A stretch of 64,000 nt of DNA from Paraeggerthella hongkongensis (lineage in GTDB: Bacteria > Actinomycetota > Coriobacteriia > Coriobacteriales > Eggerthellaceae). The notes below the pieces were generated by a model. That model searched no databases, was not told the DNA's origin, and saw nothing but the letters and a program-made list of their open reading frames with translations. This document shows positions 52,474 to 61,665 of the stretch, piece by piece (position 1 is the stretch's first letter; each line of letters starts with the position of its first letter). The stretch lies in NCBI RefSeq assembly GCF_003340345.1, contig NZ_PPTQ01000004.1, forward strand, positions 62,001 through 126,000, given 5' to 3'. The position numbers and the translations under genes were made by a program.

Positions 52474-53375
52474 AGACGCGCGCGAAGATGGTTCGTATTG
52501 CGGTGGCTTCGGGCGTGCTGGTGCTTGCCGTTGCGCTTGCTCATGTGGGGGGCGTTGCGGCTGCGGGCACGCTTTGCGCGCTTTGCCCGGTTGGCTTTGC
52601 GCAGATCGCCGCGGCGTCGGGCTCGATTCCCTGGGGGCTTGTGCCCGGCGTGCTGGCCGTGTTGGCAATCGTGTTCCTGATCGGCCGGGCGTTTTGCTCG
52701 TGGCTGTGCCCTTCGCAGCTTTTGAAAAACGTGTTCGGTGGCCGTTCGCCTCGCGGCATTCTAGGTCGCAGCGGGAAGGCGGCGAACGATCGCGCGCTCG
52801 AATCGTGCGCGCCGAACGACGATGCCGCGGCGCCTGCGCATGGGGGCTGCGCGTCGTGCGCGGAGGCTTCGGGGCTCGGCCTTAAAACGCAGGGCATCGT
52901 GCTTGCCGTGCTGTTGGTCGTGTCGTTTGCCGTCGGGTTCCCGGTGTTTTGCCTCCTGTGTCCGATCGGGCTTGTGTTCGGTACGCTATGGGCGTTCAAT
53001 CGCGTGTTCGTGCTGTTGCAGCCGGGCTGGGAGCTGATCGTGTTTCCGCTTATGCTGGTGGCCGAGCTGTTCTTGTTCAAGCGCTGGTGTTCGTCCGTGT
53101 GTCCGCTGGGATTTTTCTTCGGGCTTGTGGGCAAGCTGCGCGCGAAGCTGGGGTTCGGGGTGCGCCCGGTTGCCGACTGCGCAACCTGCCTATCGCGCGA
53201 GGGCTGCCGCACGTGCTCGACGGTGTGCCCCGAGGACATCGACGTCTCGGATTCCGGCAAGACCACGCTCGAGCACTGCACGTTCTGCCTTGATTGCGTG
53301 GAAAACTGTCCCACAAAGTCCATCAAGCTAGCCGTGAAGGAATCTGCGGCCGACGCCGATCGATCCTCTCATTAG
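52470..53375 (+). CDS. NapH-like membrane iron-sulfur protein
   Basis: 301 residues, about four membrane segments with the paired CALCPVGF and CLLCPIGL motifs plus FCSWLCPSQL and CSSVCPLGF. A C-terminal double cluster (CATCLSREGCRTCSTVCP, CTFCLDCVENCP) lies on the cytoplasmic side. It forms a quinol dehydrogenase with NapG. Ends the six-gene operon. Confidence 0.92.
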   Translation: MKTRAKMVRIAVASGVLVLAVALAHVGGVAAAGTLCALCPVGFAQIAAASGSIPWGLVPGVLAVLAIVFLIGRAFCSWLCPSQLLKNVFGGRSPRGILGRSGKAANDRALESCAPNDDAAAPAHGGCASCAEASGLGLKTQGIVLAVLLVVSFAVGFPVFCLLCPIGLVFGTLWAFNRVFVLLQPGWELIVFPLMLVAELFLFKRWCSSVCPLGFFFGLVGKLRAKLGFGVRPVADCATCLSREGCRTCSTVCPEDIDVSDSGKTTLEHCTFCLDCVENCPTKSIKLAVKESAADADRSSH

Positions 53376-53500
53376 GTGTGATGCGACTAGTTTTCCGTGC
53401 TGCCCGATGCTCGCGCTTTCCGGTATCATGGCTGCATCAAGTGCGATGAAGCTTGCCGCGCGGTAGCCGTGCGGGCAACAAGGAAAGCGAAGGGAAGTCG

Positions 53501-53971
53501 ATGAAGTTCACGATTGTGGCGGTGGGCAAGCTCAAGGAGCGGTTCTGGGCGGACGCCTGCGCCGAGTACCTGAAGCGTTTGCAGCCGTACGCGAAGACAA
53601 CCGTGAAGGAGATTCCCGATGTTGATCCTGCGCGCGCCGGCGGCGTGGACGCCGCGCGCGAGCGGGAGGGCGCGGCCATCGTGGCGGCGATTCCTCCCAG
53701 CTCCCATGTTCTGCTGCTTGCCATCGAGGGCAAGCAGCATTCAAGCGTGTCGCTGTCGAAGCGCATCGATGCGCTGGCGCTAGGGGGCACGAGCGACCTT
53801 TCCTTCGTCATCGGCGGATCCGACGGCGTGAGCGCTGCGGTGCGCGAACGCGCGAACGAAACGCTCTCGTTCGGCCCCATCACCTTGCCGCACAACTTGG
53901 CGCGCGTGGTGTTGCTCGAGCAGCTGTACCGCGCTCAAAAGATCTCGCGCGGCGAGCCTTATCACAAGTAG
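53501..53971 (+). CDS. rlmH: 23S rRNA pseudouridine1915-N3 methyltransferase RlmH
   Basis: A 156-residue SPOUT methyltransferase. ATG 53501 follows AGGGAA. Core motifs FVIGGSDGVSAAVRERA and the C-terminal HNLARVVLLEQLYRAQKISRGEPYHK (in parts), ending in the diagnostic YHK. Its last 10 nt overlap the convergent protease gene. Confidence 0.96.
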   Translation: MKFTIVAVGKLKERFWADACAEYLKRLQPYAKTTVKEIPDVDPARAGGVDAAREREGAAIVAAIPPSSHVLLLAIEGKQHSSVSLSKRIDALALGGTSDLSFVIGGSDGVSAAVRERANETLSFGPITLPHNLARVVLLEQLYRAQKISRGEPYHK

Positions 53972-56900
53972 CGCGCGCTGCCGGATCGGTCGGATCGCCT
54001 CTGCCGTCGCGCGGCCGCCGCTGCGCCGCCTGCGAGCATGGCGAGCGCGCCCGCGGCAAGCGTTGCCGTTGTTGCCGAATCACCGGTTGGCACCAGGGCT
54101 TTCGGATCTTCGGGTTTCGCTGCGCCGTCCTTGGCCGGAACGTCCGGCGCAACCGGCGGGGTAAGCGGATCGTCCGGCTTCTGAGGCTCCACGTCAAGGG
54201 GCGTCGTGATGTTGTAGAACAGGAAATCGCCCGGCCATGTGTTTTCGTGGCCGCCTTCGTTTGTGCCGGCGGGCGAGCCTTTAGGCCCGAACAGCGCCAT
54301 CAGGTCATGGCCTATGTCCAGCCACCTTCCGTCTGCCAGCCAAGCGCCCGTGCACACGGGCGCCGTGGACAAGGAAGCCGTTCGATTCATGGTGGCATCA
54401 AGGAATTGAACGGTGCCCCTTATGGCTCCTTGAGCTGGCAAGGGGCCGCGCGCAAGAAGCGCGATGCCGCCGTTCTTCCCAACGCGCATGTGGCTGAAGG
54501 CGTCTCCTGTTGCGGCGTCCATGCCGATGTCGGCGCGGGCGATTTCGACGCCCTTGTCGTCGAAGCGGACGAGTAGGCCGTCCTCTCCCTCTGCTTGAGG
54601 GTCGTACGGGACCGAAAGCAGCACGTAATAGTCGCCGTTAGCGCGTTGCACGTCAAGGAGCGACCGCCCGACTGCAAGGGGGAGCGTGGCGCTCATGACG
54701 TCGGAGGTGCACGCGTTTCCTCCATCGCTTGCGTTTTCGGGGCTGTACGTGCTGTTGGCAAGCTTTCGAGCCAAGTCGGTTCCGGCTACGATGCCCACTT
54801 CCTTCAATGCGCCGGTTTCGTTGTCGATGGTTCCGCAGGCGATTGCGTCGCTTCCCGCGAGGGCGGTCACGTCGAACGATGTCCAGCCGTAGCGTGCATC
54901 GGTCGTTTTGTCCGCTTGGAGCGTCAGCTTGGTCAAAAGGTTGCCGGCTCGCCATCCTTGCGGAGTGTGCCCCGGGTACGTGGACAACATGATGACGCTT
55001 TCATCTGCGCTTATGATCCTTGGATGGCTTTCGCTGCCAAGGGAGCACGTTGCTTCCACCACGCCGCGCTCAAGATCTATCCAGTAGCCCTCGCATGATT
55101 TCGTTTCGTCGTTCGGCGCGGCCAGGAATGCGCGCTGGTTCGACAGCGGCACCGCGGTTAGGGTCTTCACCACTTCCCCGGCGGGCATGTCGACCCCTTC
55201 GACCACGACGGTTTGAAGGTGCTCGGGGCTTTGCGGATCAATCGTGTGCAGCTTGAGCTTTCCGTCTGCCACCTGGAAGAACTTCTGAGATCCGTCAGAG
55301 GCTGAAAACAGGTCGCTGGCAGCGGTTTGGCTGTCGTGGTATTCCGTTTCGAAATACTGGCCCGACTGCGAGATCGTTGCCATGTGGGCATCGACTTCAA
55401 GGGGGATGCGCACTTCGGGGGACAGGACGTCCTCATCGTTTTCCCGTGCGATCACGAACGTGCCTGCGGGAAAAACTATCTCGCATGTCGAGGTCGGCTT
55501 CAGATCGGCGGGGTTCACGAAGAACGGCACGGTTATCTTGGTTCCGTCTATTTTGATGTCGTAAAGGGGTGCATGCTCCCCGTCTATGATGAGGGTGGGC
55601 TGGGGTGTTGGGCCTAAGGGAAAGCTCGGCGCGCTCGATGCCTCGAACACCAGGTTGTTCGCGTTCGACACCGTGCTGAACGCAGGGGTCAGCGTGAAAT
55701 CGCTCGGCGCTGCGGGCTTGTCTTCGGAAGAGTAGGAAACGGAGAATTTTCCTGCGCCTCCCCCTGTTTCGGTTGCGGTTATGGTCAATCCGGTAAAGCC
55801 CAGGTTGACGTTCTCGAAGAAGTTGGTTGACGGAAAGCTGCGCGGGGAGACCGTGTCCCCTTCGTATAGCATGCAGCCGTAGCCCGTTCCGTTTACGGCT
55901 GAAGAGACAAGCCCGCCGCCGCCGTTGGTGTGGATCTCGTTCATGTCGGGATCGACCAGCTCTATCAGCTGGTTGTACACGGTTCCGTGGCTGTTCGTGT
56001 GCGCGTAGTTCTCTCCGTTCGCGGTCAGCTCCCCTTGCACGCGGAACAGGCGGAAGCCCGAGGGCAACTGCATCTTTCCCTCGGAAGAGCTGCCGTAGTA
56101 GACGCTTTGGTTCCCGGCGAATTGGTCGTACTCAAGCACGTAATACGACGAGAACATGCCTTCGTCCTGGTTCGAGACGACGGCTATCCGGCCGGCTTTC
56201 GTCGGATCGTTCGAGGTGAAAGGCTCCAGCGCCTGCTCGACGGTCGCGCTGCTGGGCGCTTGCTCCACAACGGTTTGCCCCTGCTTGACCGTGATGCCTT
56301 GCTCGTTGGCGATCACGCGCGTGACGTCTTCGTCGGCTATCCATCCGAGCAGCCATTTGGAAAAGCCGTTGTGGTCGCCTTGGTTGTCCATCATCATGTC
56401 GAAGGTGAGAAGCCCCGTTCGAGCGTCGGTGCTTCCTTGCTGCGCCGCGTACTGGTAGTAGTCGGGCAGGCCCAGAACGTGCCCGGTTTCATGGATGAGG
56501 GTTTGCGCGGCGTGCGCGTCGTTCGACGGCTCGGCCAGCGTGACGGTGTTCCAAAGGCGCACGCGTCCGTTTTCGTACGTTTCGGTCGAGCCGAAGGCGG
56601 TGCTTTCGTTGCTCCACCATACCGATCCCCATCCGGTGTCTTTCCCGGCGAATCGCAGGTACACGGCGTCGATCTTCCCGTCCTCGTTGGCGTCGAAGCG
56701 CGTTAGGTCCACGCTGTCGTCGAGCGACTTGAGCGCTTCCTCGAACAGGGCCGTTATGTTGGTCGAGTAGTAATCCCGGGGGTGTTGCGCGCGGTACTCG
56801 AACGTCTCTCCCGTAAGGGAGAGCTTGCCGTACGACGCCCGGTAATAGTACGCGCTCAAGCTTTCGTAGGGAAACGATGCGGCTCCGGGATTGGCGGCGG

Positions 56901-57372
56901 CTCCTTCGGACGTAGGCCCGATAAGCGCCTGCAAGGCTTGAGCCGTGTCGCCTGCTTCGAAGGAGTAATCGGGAAACGTGACGTGCAGGGCCAGCACGTG
57001 GGCCTTCCCTTGCGTGGCCATGCCGCTTGCCCAAACGCTGGGAACCGATCGCTGGGCAATGCCGTCCTGGGCATTCTGGCGTGCAAGGGCCTGCTGCACA
57101 AGCGCGTCGTTCGGCTGGTCGTTTTCGAGGGCTTGTTCGAACGCCAAGCGGTTTTCGAACGAGCCGTCGGCAAGGTAGGCGGCCTTTTGCTCTGCGGTGG
57201 GCGTGCACGAGGATTCGCCCGTTTCGTGCGCGAACGCCCAGCCCGGCGCAAGGAAAAGCGCGCATGTTAGGGCGATGCCCGCGGCAAGCGCGACCGCAAC
57301 GCCGTGCAGTCGGCGTTGTTCGGGCGTGCGCTCGAGCGGCAGGGCTGTTCCGTGGCGGGCGAAGCGGTCCAT
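53962..57372 (-). CDS. M6-family metalloprotease, surface-anchored
   Basis: 1136 residues from ATG 57372. Signal peptide near 24-48 (VAVALAAGIALTCALFLAPGWAFA, in parts). The zinc site HETGHVLGLPDYY is at about 293-305, with the M6 surroundings VTFPDYSFEAG and DANEDGKIDAVYLRFAG. A long beta-rich C-terminal part of unassigned domains follows. The C-terminus is Pro-rich, then LVPTGDS, a hydrophobic stretch and RRQRR, a variant sortase signal. Likely a cell-wall protease acting on host or dietary protein. Confidence 0.88.
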   Translation of the reverse strand: MDRFARHGTALPLERTPEQRRLHGVAVALAAGIALTCALFLAPGWAFAHETGESSCTPTAEQKAAYLADGSFENRLAFEQALENDQPNDALVQQALARQNAQDGIAQRSVPSVWASGMATQGKAHVLALHVTFPDYSFEAGDTAQALQALIGPTSEGAAANPGAASFPYESLSAYYYRASYGKLSLTGETFEYRAQHPRDYYSTNITALFEEALKSLDDSVDLTRFDANEDGKIDAVYLRFAGKDTGWGSVWWSNESTAFGSTETYENGRVRLWNTVTLAEPSNDAHAAQTLIHETGHVLGLPDYYQYAAQQGSTDARTGLLTFDMMMDNQGDHNGFSKWLLGWIADEDVTRVIANEQGITVKQGQTVVEQAPSSATVEQALEPFTSNDPTKAGRIAVVSNQDEGMFSSYYVLEYDQFAGNQSVYYGSSSEGKMQLPSGFRLFRVQGELTANGENYAHTNSHGTVYNQLIELVDPDMNEIHTNGGGGLVSSAVNGTGYGCMLYEGDTVSPRSFPSTNFFENVNLGFTGLTITATETGGGAGKFSVSYSSEDKPAAPSDFTLTPAFSTVSNANNLVFEASSAPSFPLGPTPQPTLIIDGEHAPLYDIKIDGTKITVPFFVNPADLKPTSTCEIVFPAGTFVIARENDEDVLSPEVRIPLEVDAHMATISQSGQYFETEYHDSQTAASDLFSASDGSQKFFQVADGKLKLHTIDPQSPEHLQTVVVEGVDMPAGEVVKTLTAVPLSNQRAFLAAPNDETKSCEGYWIDLERGVVEATCSLGSESHPRIISADESVIMLSTYPGHTPQGWRAGNLLTKLTLQADKTTDARYGWTSFDVTALAGSDAIACGTIDNETGALKEVGIVAGTDLARKLANSTYSPENASDGGNACTSDVMSATLPLAVGRSLLDVQRANGDYYVLLSVPYDPQAEGEDGLLVRFDDKGVEIARADIGMDAATGDAFSHMRVGKNGGIALLARGPLPAQGAIRGTVQFLDATMNRTASLSTAPVCTGAWLADGRWLDIGHDLMALFGPKGSPAGTNEGGHENTWPGDFLFYNITTPLDVEPQKPDDPLTPPVAPDVPAKDGAAKPEDPKALVPTGDSATTATLAAGALAMLAGGAAAAARRQRRSDRSGSARYL

Positions 57373-57530
57373 GCGGTCCTCTTTTCAAGAAAGAAATCGA
57401 TAGCCCGTATAGTATCGGTTTGCTCGATCGGGCACCACCTTTGCCGAGCGCGAAGGTTGCATTTTCCTGCGGCAGGCTTCGCGCGCGCTTCCGCTATACT
57501 GGACGCGATCAATTCGAGGGAAGGATTCCC

Positions 57531-58391
57531 ATGCGCTTTATATCGTGGAACGTGAACGGCTTGCGGGCTGTGCAGAAAAAGGGCTTCGAGGACATCGTGT
57601 CCGAACTCGATGCGGACATTGTGGCTTTGCAGGAAACCAAGCTTCAGGAAGGTCAGGCAACGCTCGATTTGCCGCAGTACCGCGAGTATTGGAGCTATGC
57701 GGAAAAGAAGGGCTATTCCGGCACTGCCGTGTTTTCCAAGGAGGTTCCTTCTCGCGTGATTCACGGCATTGGCTCTCCGTATCTGGATACCGAAGGCCGC
57801 GTGACGGCGCTCGAGTTTCCCCAGTTCTGGTTCGTTGACGTGTACACGCCCAACGCTCAAAACGAGCTTGCGCGCATCGATCATCGTATGGAATGGGACG
57901 ATGCGTTCCGGGATTTCTGCAAGGGGCTTGAAGAGGGCGTCTTGCCTGCCGGCGTGCCGGTTGAAAGCCCTGCTCCGGGAGAGGGGCACGTTACCATTTC
58001 CGAGCTGCCCTTGACGCAGCCGGGCGATAGCGCCGATCCGAAGCCCGTTGTCGTGTGCGGCGATTTGAACGTCGCGCACCAGGAGATAGACCTGAAGAAT
58101 CCCGGCCCGAACCGCGGAAAAGCCGGATTCTCCGATGAGGAGCGCGGCAAGTTCGACGAGCTGCTTGCGGCGGGCTTCACCGACACGTTTCGGTATTTGC
58201 ATCCCGACGTGACGGGCGCGTACTCGTGGTGGAGCTATCGCTTCAAGGCGCGCCAGACGAACGCGGGATGGCGTATCGACTACTTCTTGGTGAGCGATTC
58301 CCTTGCGCCGAAGATTACGAGCGCGTGCATATACGACGAGGTGTACGGCAGCGACCACTGCCCGGTCGGGTTGGAATTGGACCTTGCCTGA
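57531..58391 (+). CDS. xth: Exodeoxyribonuclease III
   Basis: AP endonuclease/3' exonuclease for base-excision repair. 286 residues from ATG 57531, GGGAAGGA ahead. Motifs MRFISWNVNGLRAV, LQETKLQ, VVCGDLNVAH, WRIDYFLVS and SDHCPVGLEL define the exonuclease III fold. It is slightly longer than usual because of a Pro/Gly-rich insertion around residues 143-170. Continuing the frame upstream would give an unsupported 167-residue N-terminal tail. Confidence 0.95.
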   Translation: MRFISWNVNGLRAVQKKGFEDIVSELDADIVALQETKLQEGQATLDLPQYREYWSYAEKKGYSGTAVFSKEVPSRVIHGIGSPYLDTEGRVTALEFPQFWFVDVYTPNAQNELARIDHRMEWDDAFRDFCKGLEEGVLPAGVPVESPAPGEGHVTISELPLTQPGDSADPKPVVVCGDLNVAHQEIDLKNPGPNRGKAGFSDEERGKFDELLAAGFTDTFRYLHPDVTGAYSWWSYRFKARQTNAGWRIDYFLVSDSLAPKITSACIYDEVYGSDHCPVGLELDLA

Positions 58392-58473
58392 TAACGCACG
58401 CCCTTCCTTGGCGGGGCGCGGTGCTTTGACGTGCGGCTGGGTTCGGGCGTGCGCGTGCGGGGTTGTTCGTCGT

Positions 58474-59562
58474 ATGCGCCGCGAGCCGGTCCTGTGCGTT
58501 GCATTTCTGTGCGCCGCGCTTTCCGCGCTGTTCGTTCCGCTTGATGCCGCCTACGCTTCGTACATTGACGCACGGGTGTTGATCTTGCTGTTCTGCTTGA
58601 TGGCAACGGTTGCAGGCTGCAAGGCAAGCGGCTTGTTCGACATGCTTGCAAAGCTGTTGCTGCAAGGGGACCGATCGTTTCGCGTGGTGTCGTTTACGCT
58701 GGTCATGCTTCCGTTTTTCGCATCTATGCTGGTGACCAACGACGTTGCCCTGATCGCGTTCGTTCCGTTTGCCGTGCTGGTGCTGACGCATGCCGGGCGC
58801 ACGCGCTCCTTGGCGTGGGTCGTGGTCTTGCAGGCCGTGGCTGCGAACTTGGGCGGCATGGCCACGCCTGTGGGCAACCCCCAGAACCTGTACCTGTTCC
58901 TGCGCTACGACGTGGGGCTTGCTGAATTTCTGGGGCTGCTCGCTCCCTACGTGGCGCTTGCCTTTGCGGCGTTGGCGGCAGCGTCGTTGGCGTCGGGGTC
59001 GGGACGCGCTCGCGTGGTCGTGCCCCTTGCGGCGAAGGGCGTCGACGTGCGGCGCGTGGCTTTGCACGGCGCGCTGTTCGCTGCGTGCTTGCTTGCCGTC
59101 GCGCGCGTGATGGACGCGTGGCTGCTTTTGGTTGCGGTGGTGGCGGTGCTGCTGCTGTTCGATAGGCCCGCGCTCAAGGCGGTCGATTACGGATTGCTGC
59201 TCACGTTCGTGTGCTTTTTCGTGTTCGCAGGCAACATGGGGCGCATCGACGAAGTGCGCGCTGCACTCGAGGGGCTTATGGACCAAAGCGCCTTGGCGGC
59301 ATCGATTGCGGCGAGCCAGGTTATCAGCAACGTCCCGGCCGCAGTGTTGCTTTCGGAGTTCACCGCCGATTGGCGAAGCCTGCTGCTCGGCGTGGACATC
59401 GGCGGGCTGGGAACGCCGGTCGCGTCGTTGGCCAGCCTTATCGCGCTGAGGATATACTTGCATTCCGAAGGGGCTGGCATCGGGCGCTTCCTTGCTACGT
59501 TTGCCGTGGTGAATGTAGCATTTCTGACGTTGCTGCTTGGCTTGTGGGCATGCATGCTATGA
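58474..59562 (+). CDS. Anion/sodium permease of the ArsB/NhaD/SLC13 type
   Basis: 362 residues, about ten membrane segments. Recognisable motifs: [18 protein letters not shown] and [17 protein letters not shown], plus the second-half [14 protein letters not shown], the inverted-repeat signatures of the ion-transporter superfamily. Substrate unknown (dicarboxylate, arsenite or Na+/H+). Start uncertain: ATG 58474 is used, with a poor ribosome site. Ends 32 nt before folE. Confidence 0.82.
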   Translation: MRREPVLCVAFLCAALSALFVPLDAAYASYIDARVLILLFCLMATVAGCKASGLFDMLAKLLLQGDRSFRVVSFTLVMLPFFASMLVTNDVALIAFVPFAVLVLTHAGRTRSLAWVVVLQAVAANLGGMATPVGNPQNLYLFLRYDVGLAEFLGLLAPYVALAFAALAAASLASGSGRARVVVPLAAKGVDVRRVALHGALFAACLLAVARVMDAWLLLVAVVAVLLLFDRPALKAVDYGLLLTFVCFFVFAGNMGRIDEVRAALEGLMDQSALAASIAASQVISNVPAAVLLSEFTADWRSLLLGVDIGGLGTPVASLASLIALRIYLHSEGAGIGRFLATFAVVNVAFLTLLLGLWACML

Positions 59563-59594
59563 TGCTGGGACAAAACGACGAAGGAAAGCTTGGT

Positions 59595-60158
59595 ATGGAT
59601 AGAGCGAAAATAGAACAAGGCGTACGACTGATTTTGGAGGGCATGGGCGAGGACCCCGATCGCGAGGGCTTGCTCAAGACTCCCGAGCGCGTGGCCAAGA
59701 TGTACGAAGAGGTATTTTCCGGTTTGACCGAGGATCCCTCCGAACATTTTGAAACCACGTTCGACGAGCACCATGAAGAGATGATCCTGGTTCGGGACAT
59801 CCCCTTCTATTCCATGTGCGAGCATCACCTGGTTCCGTTTTTCGGCTTGGCCCACGTTGCCTACATTCCCGCCGCCGACGGCCGCATTTGCGGGCTGTCG
59901 AAGCTGGCGCGCCTGGTTGACGTGTTCGCCAAGCGCCCTCAGGTGCAGGAGCGCCTTACCTCGCAAATCGCCGACACGCTGATAGAGGAGCTGCATCCTC
60001 AGGGCGTCATCGTGGTTTTGGAGGCCGAGCACATGTGCATGAGCATGCGCGGCGTGAAGAAGCCGGGCACGAAAACCATGACGAGCGCCGTTCGCGGTGC
60101 GTTTGAAAAGAGCCAAGCTACCAGGGCCGAAGCGCTTTCGCTTATCTTCGCGCGTTAG
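59595..60158 (+). CDS. folE: GTP cyclohydrolase I
   Basis: Converts GTP to 7,8-dihydroneopterin triphosphate for folate. 187 residues from ATG 59595 after [23 protein letters not shown], zinc-ligand [14 protein letters not shown] and [16 protein letters not shown] are all intact. No other folate genes adjoin. Confidence 0.96.
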   Translation: MDRAKIEQGVRLILEGMGEDPDREGLLKTPERVAKMYEEVFSGLTEDPSEHFETTFDEHHEEMILVRDIPFYSMCEHHLVPFFGLAHVAYIPAADGRICGLSKLARLVDVFAKRPQVQERLTSQIADTLIEELHPQGVIVVLEAEHMCMSMRGVKKPGTKTMTSAVRGAFEKSQATRAEALSLIFAR

Positions 60159-60178
60159 AGTCGGTGGCGCCGCGCACG

Positions 60179-60194
60179 TGCTTCACGTGAAACA
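60179..60194. promoter_or_regulatory. parS: Possible parS site 10 (one mismatch)
   Basis: TGCTTCACGTGAAACA, one base from consensus, between folE and the ACT gene. It is 35 kb from the other sites. Confidence 0.6.
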
Positions 60195-60260
60195 TGGCCG
60201 CGCGGTCGGGTATTATGGGTGCGAGCAGATTGTGGATGCAGGCGAGAAAGGGATTACCTT

Positions 60261-60530
60261 ATGAAGTGCGTAGTTTCCGTTTTGGGCAAGGATCGCAGCG
60301 GCATCGTTGCAAAGGTTTCGATGGCCCTTGCCGAGTGCGGCGCCAACATCGACGATATCAGCCAGACCATTCTGGACGACATCTTCTCGATGACGATGCT
60401 CGTCACGCTTGATACTAAGGCCGCCGATTTCAACACCGTGCAGGAAAAGCTCGAGGCGGTCGGCGAAGACTTGGGCGTGCAGATCATCATTCAGCGAGAA
60501 GACGTGTTTCAGTTCATGTATTATGTGTAG
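60261..60530 (+). CDS. ACT-domain protein (UPF0237)
   Basis: A single 89-residue ACT domain: MKCVVSVLGKDRSGIVAKVS then ANIDDISQTILDDIFSM, matching UPF0237, proposed to sense amino acids. In many Gram-positives and Actinobacteria its gene is followed directly by a UPF0210 (DUF711) gene; here a RIT element begins at the same position, and its terminal repeat covers the last four codons (TAT TAT GTG TAG). The length matches the family, so the protein appears intact. Confidence 0.88.
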   Translation: MKCVVSVLGKDRSGIVAKVSMALAECGANIDDISQTILDDIFSMTMLVTLDTKAADFNTVQEKLEAVGEDLGVQIIIQREDVFQFMYYV

Positions 60531-60613
60531 CCTTTTGCAAGGCTGCATTATGTGAAGCTGGCGGCGTTTTGCCAGATGAGGCTGAATCTCATCCTATACC
60601 AGCTCCACATAAT
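60519..60613. repeat. Left terminal repeat structure of the RIT element
   Basis: Outer repeat 60519-60544, then an internal dyad ATTATGTGAAGCTGG (60547-60561) paired with CCAGCTCCACATAAT (60599-60613), 14 of 15 positions complementary. The outer repeat overlaps the ACT-gene stop. Confidence 0.8.
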
Positions 60614-60633
60614 ATTTTTCGGCCTCCTGCCGT

Positions 60634-61665
60634 CTAGACGACTGTTTTGAGAAACTCGATGAAGTCTTCCTCGGCAGGAGGTTTATAATGGGCTTTCGCT
60701 AGCACCTTGGCGTTTGCGCGCTCGATGGCCTCCTGCTTGTCTTTATCTAGGACTTGCGCGTAGATTTCGGTTGTCGAAATGAACTCATGGCCGAGCAGAT
60801 CCCGAATTTTTTCCAAAGGGACGCCTTCTGCGAGCCAGTGGGTGGCACGGCTATGGCGCATCGTATGGGGTGTGATATGCCATGATGGAAACAATTCAGG
60901 ATGTTCGTTGCGAGCTGTATCCACATATTTGGACAGGATGTAGGCAACTCCTCCTCTGGTCAAGCGTTCGCCCTTTTGGTTTGTGAAGAGTGGATCGCTT
61001 GGTACGTAGCTTTTGTCGCGGCGCTTCAGATATTCCCTAAGATGCGAGGTGGTGAGCGCTGAAATCCCCACAATTCGGCTCTTCCTGCCTTTGCCTACGA
61101 GGTAGACCGTGCTGCTTTCGGAAGGATTTCGCAGAGCGAGGGAGTTGGTGCTCAAATTGATCAGCTCGCCTACGCGGCAGCCTGAATCGTAGAGAAGCTG
61201 CAGTAGGGCTAGATCCCGCAGGCTTCCCTCTGCCGCTTCTTCGAGGATGGCCTTCACCGCCTCGCTCGAAAGGTATTTCAGGTGGCCCTCGCTGCCTTTC
61301 TTGGTGTGAATCGACAGGATGCCGCGACACTCTGTCAGCATTTCAGGCTCTTCATATTGAAGGTAGTCAGCGAACGATCTCAGTGCGGCGAGCCGTGCGT
61401 TTCGGGTGGCAGTCGAGTTCTCCCTTTCGTCTTCGAGCCAAAGCAAGAAGTCGCCCACCGCCTCAGCGGTAAGGTCATGCAACGTCATTTTATTAGCGGA
61501 TATGCCTCGCTCGTCTCGCATGTAGACAAGGAAAAGGGAGATGGAATCTCGATACGCCGCGACGGTGTTGGCGCTCCTGCTGCGCTGCTTCGGCATCCAC
61601 GAGCGCAGGAAAACCGTCACATGTTTCTGGAAGTTCTTGTTGCTTGCCAACTGCCTAGATGGCAT
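60634..61665 (-). CDS. ritC: RIT tyrosine recombinase, third gene (RitC)
   Basis: 343 residues from ATG 61665, which follows GGAGGTGG and overlaps the preceding gene by 11 nt. N-terminal SAM-like core-binding domain (SANTVAAYRDSISLFLVYM), then catalytic residues in SGCRVGELI, HTMRHSRATHW, LGHEFISTTEIYAQ, giving R, HxxR, H and nucleophile Y. Moves the element together with its two partners. Confidence 0.92.
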   Translation of the reverse strand: MPSRQLASNKNFQKHVTVFLRSWMPKQRSRSANTVAAYRDSISLFLVYMRDERGISANKMTLHDLTAEAVGDFLLWLEDERENSTATRNARLAALRSFADYLQYEEPEMLTECRGILSIHTKKGSEGHLKYLSSEAVKAILEEAAEGSLRDLALLQLLYDSGCRVGELINLSTNSLALRNPSESSTVYLVGKGRKSRIVGISALTTSHLREYLKRRDKSYVPSDPLFTNQKGERLTRGGVAYILSKYVDTARNEHPELFPSWHITPHTMRHSRATHWLAEGVPLEKIRDLLGHEFISTTEIYAQVLDKDKQEAIERANAKVLAKAHYKPPAEEDFIEFLKTVV

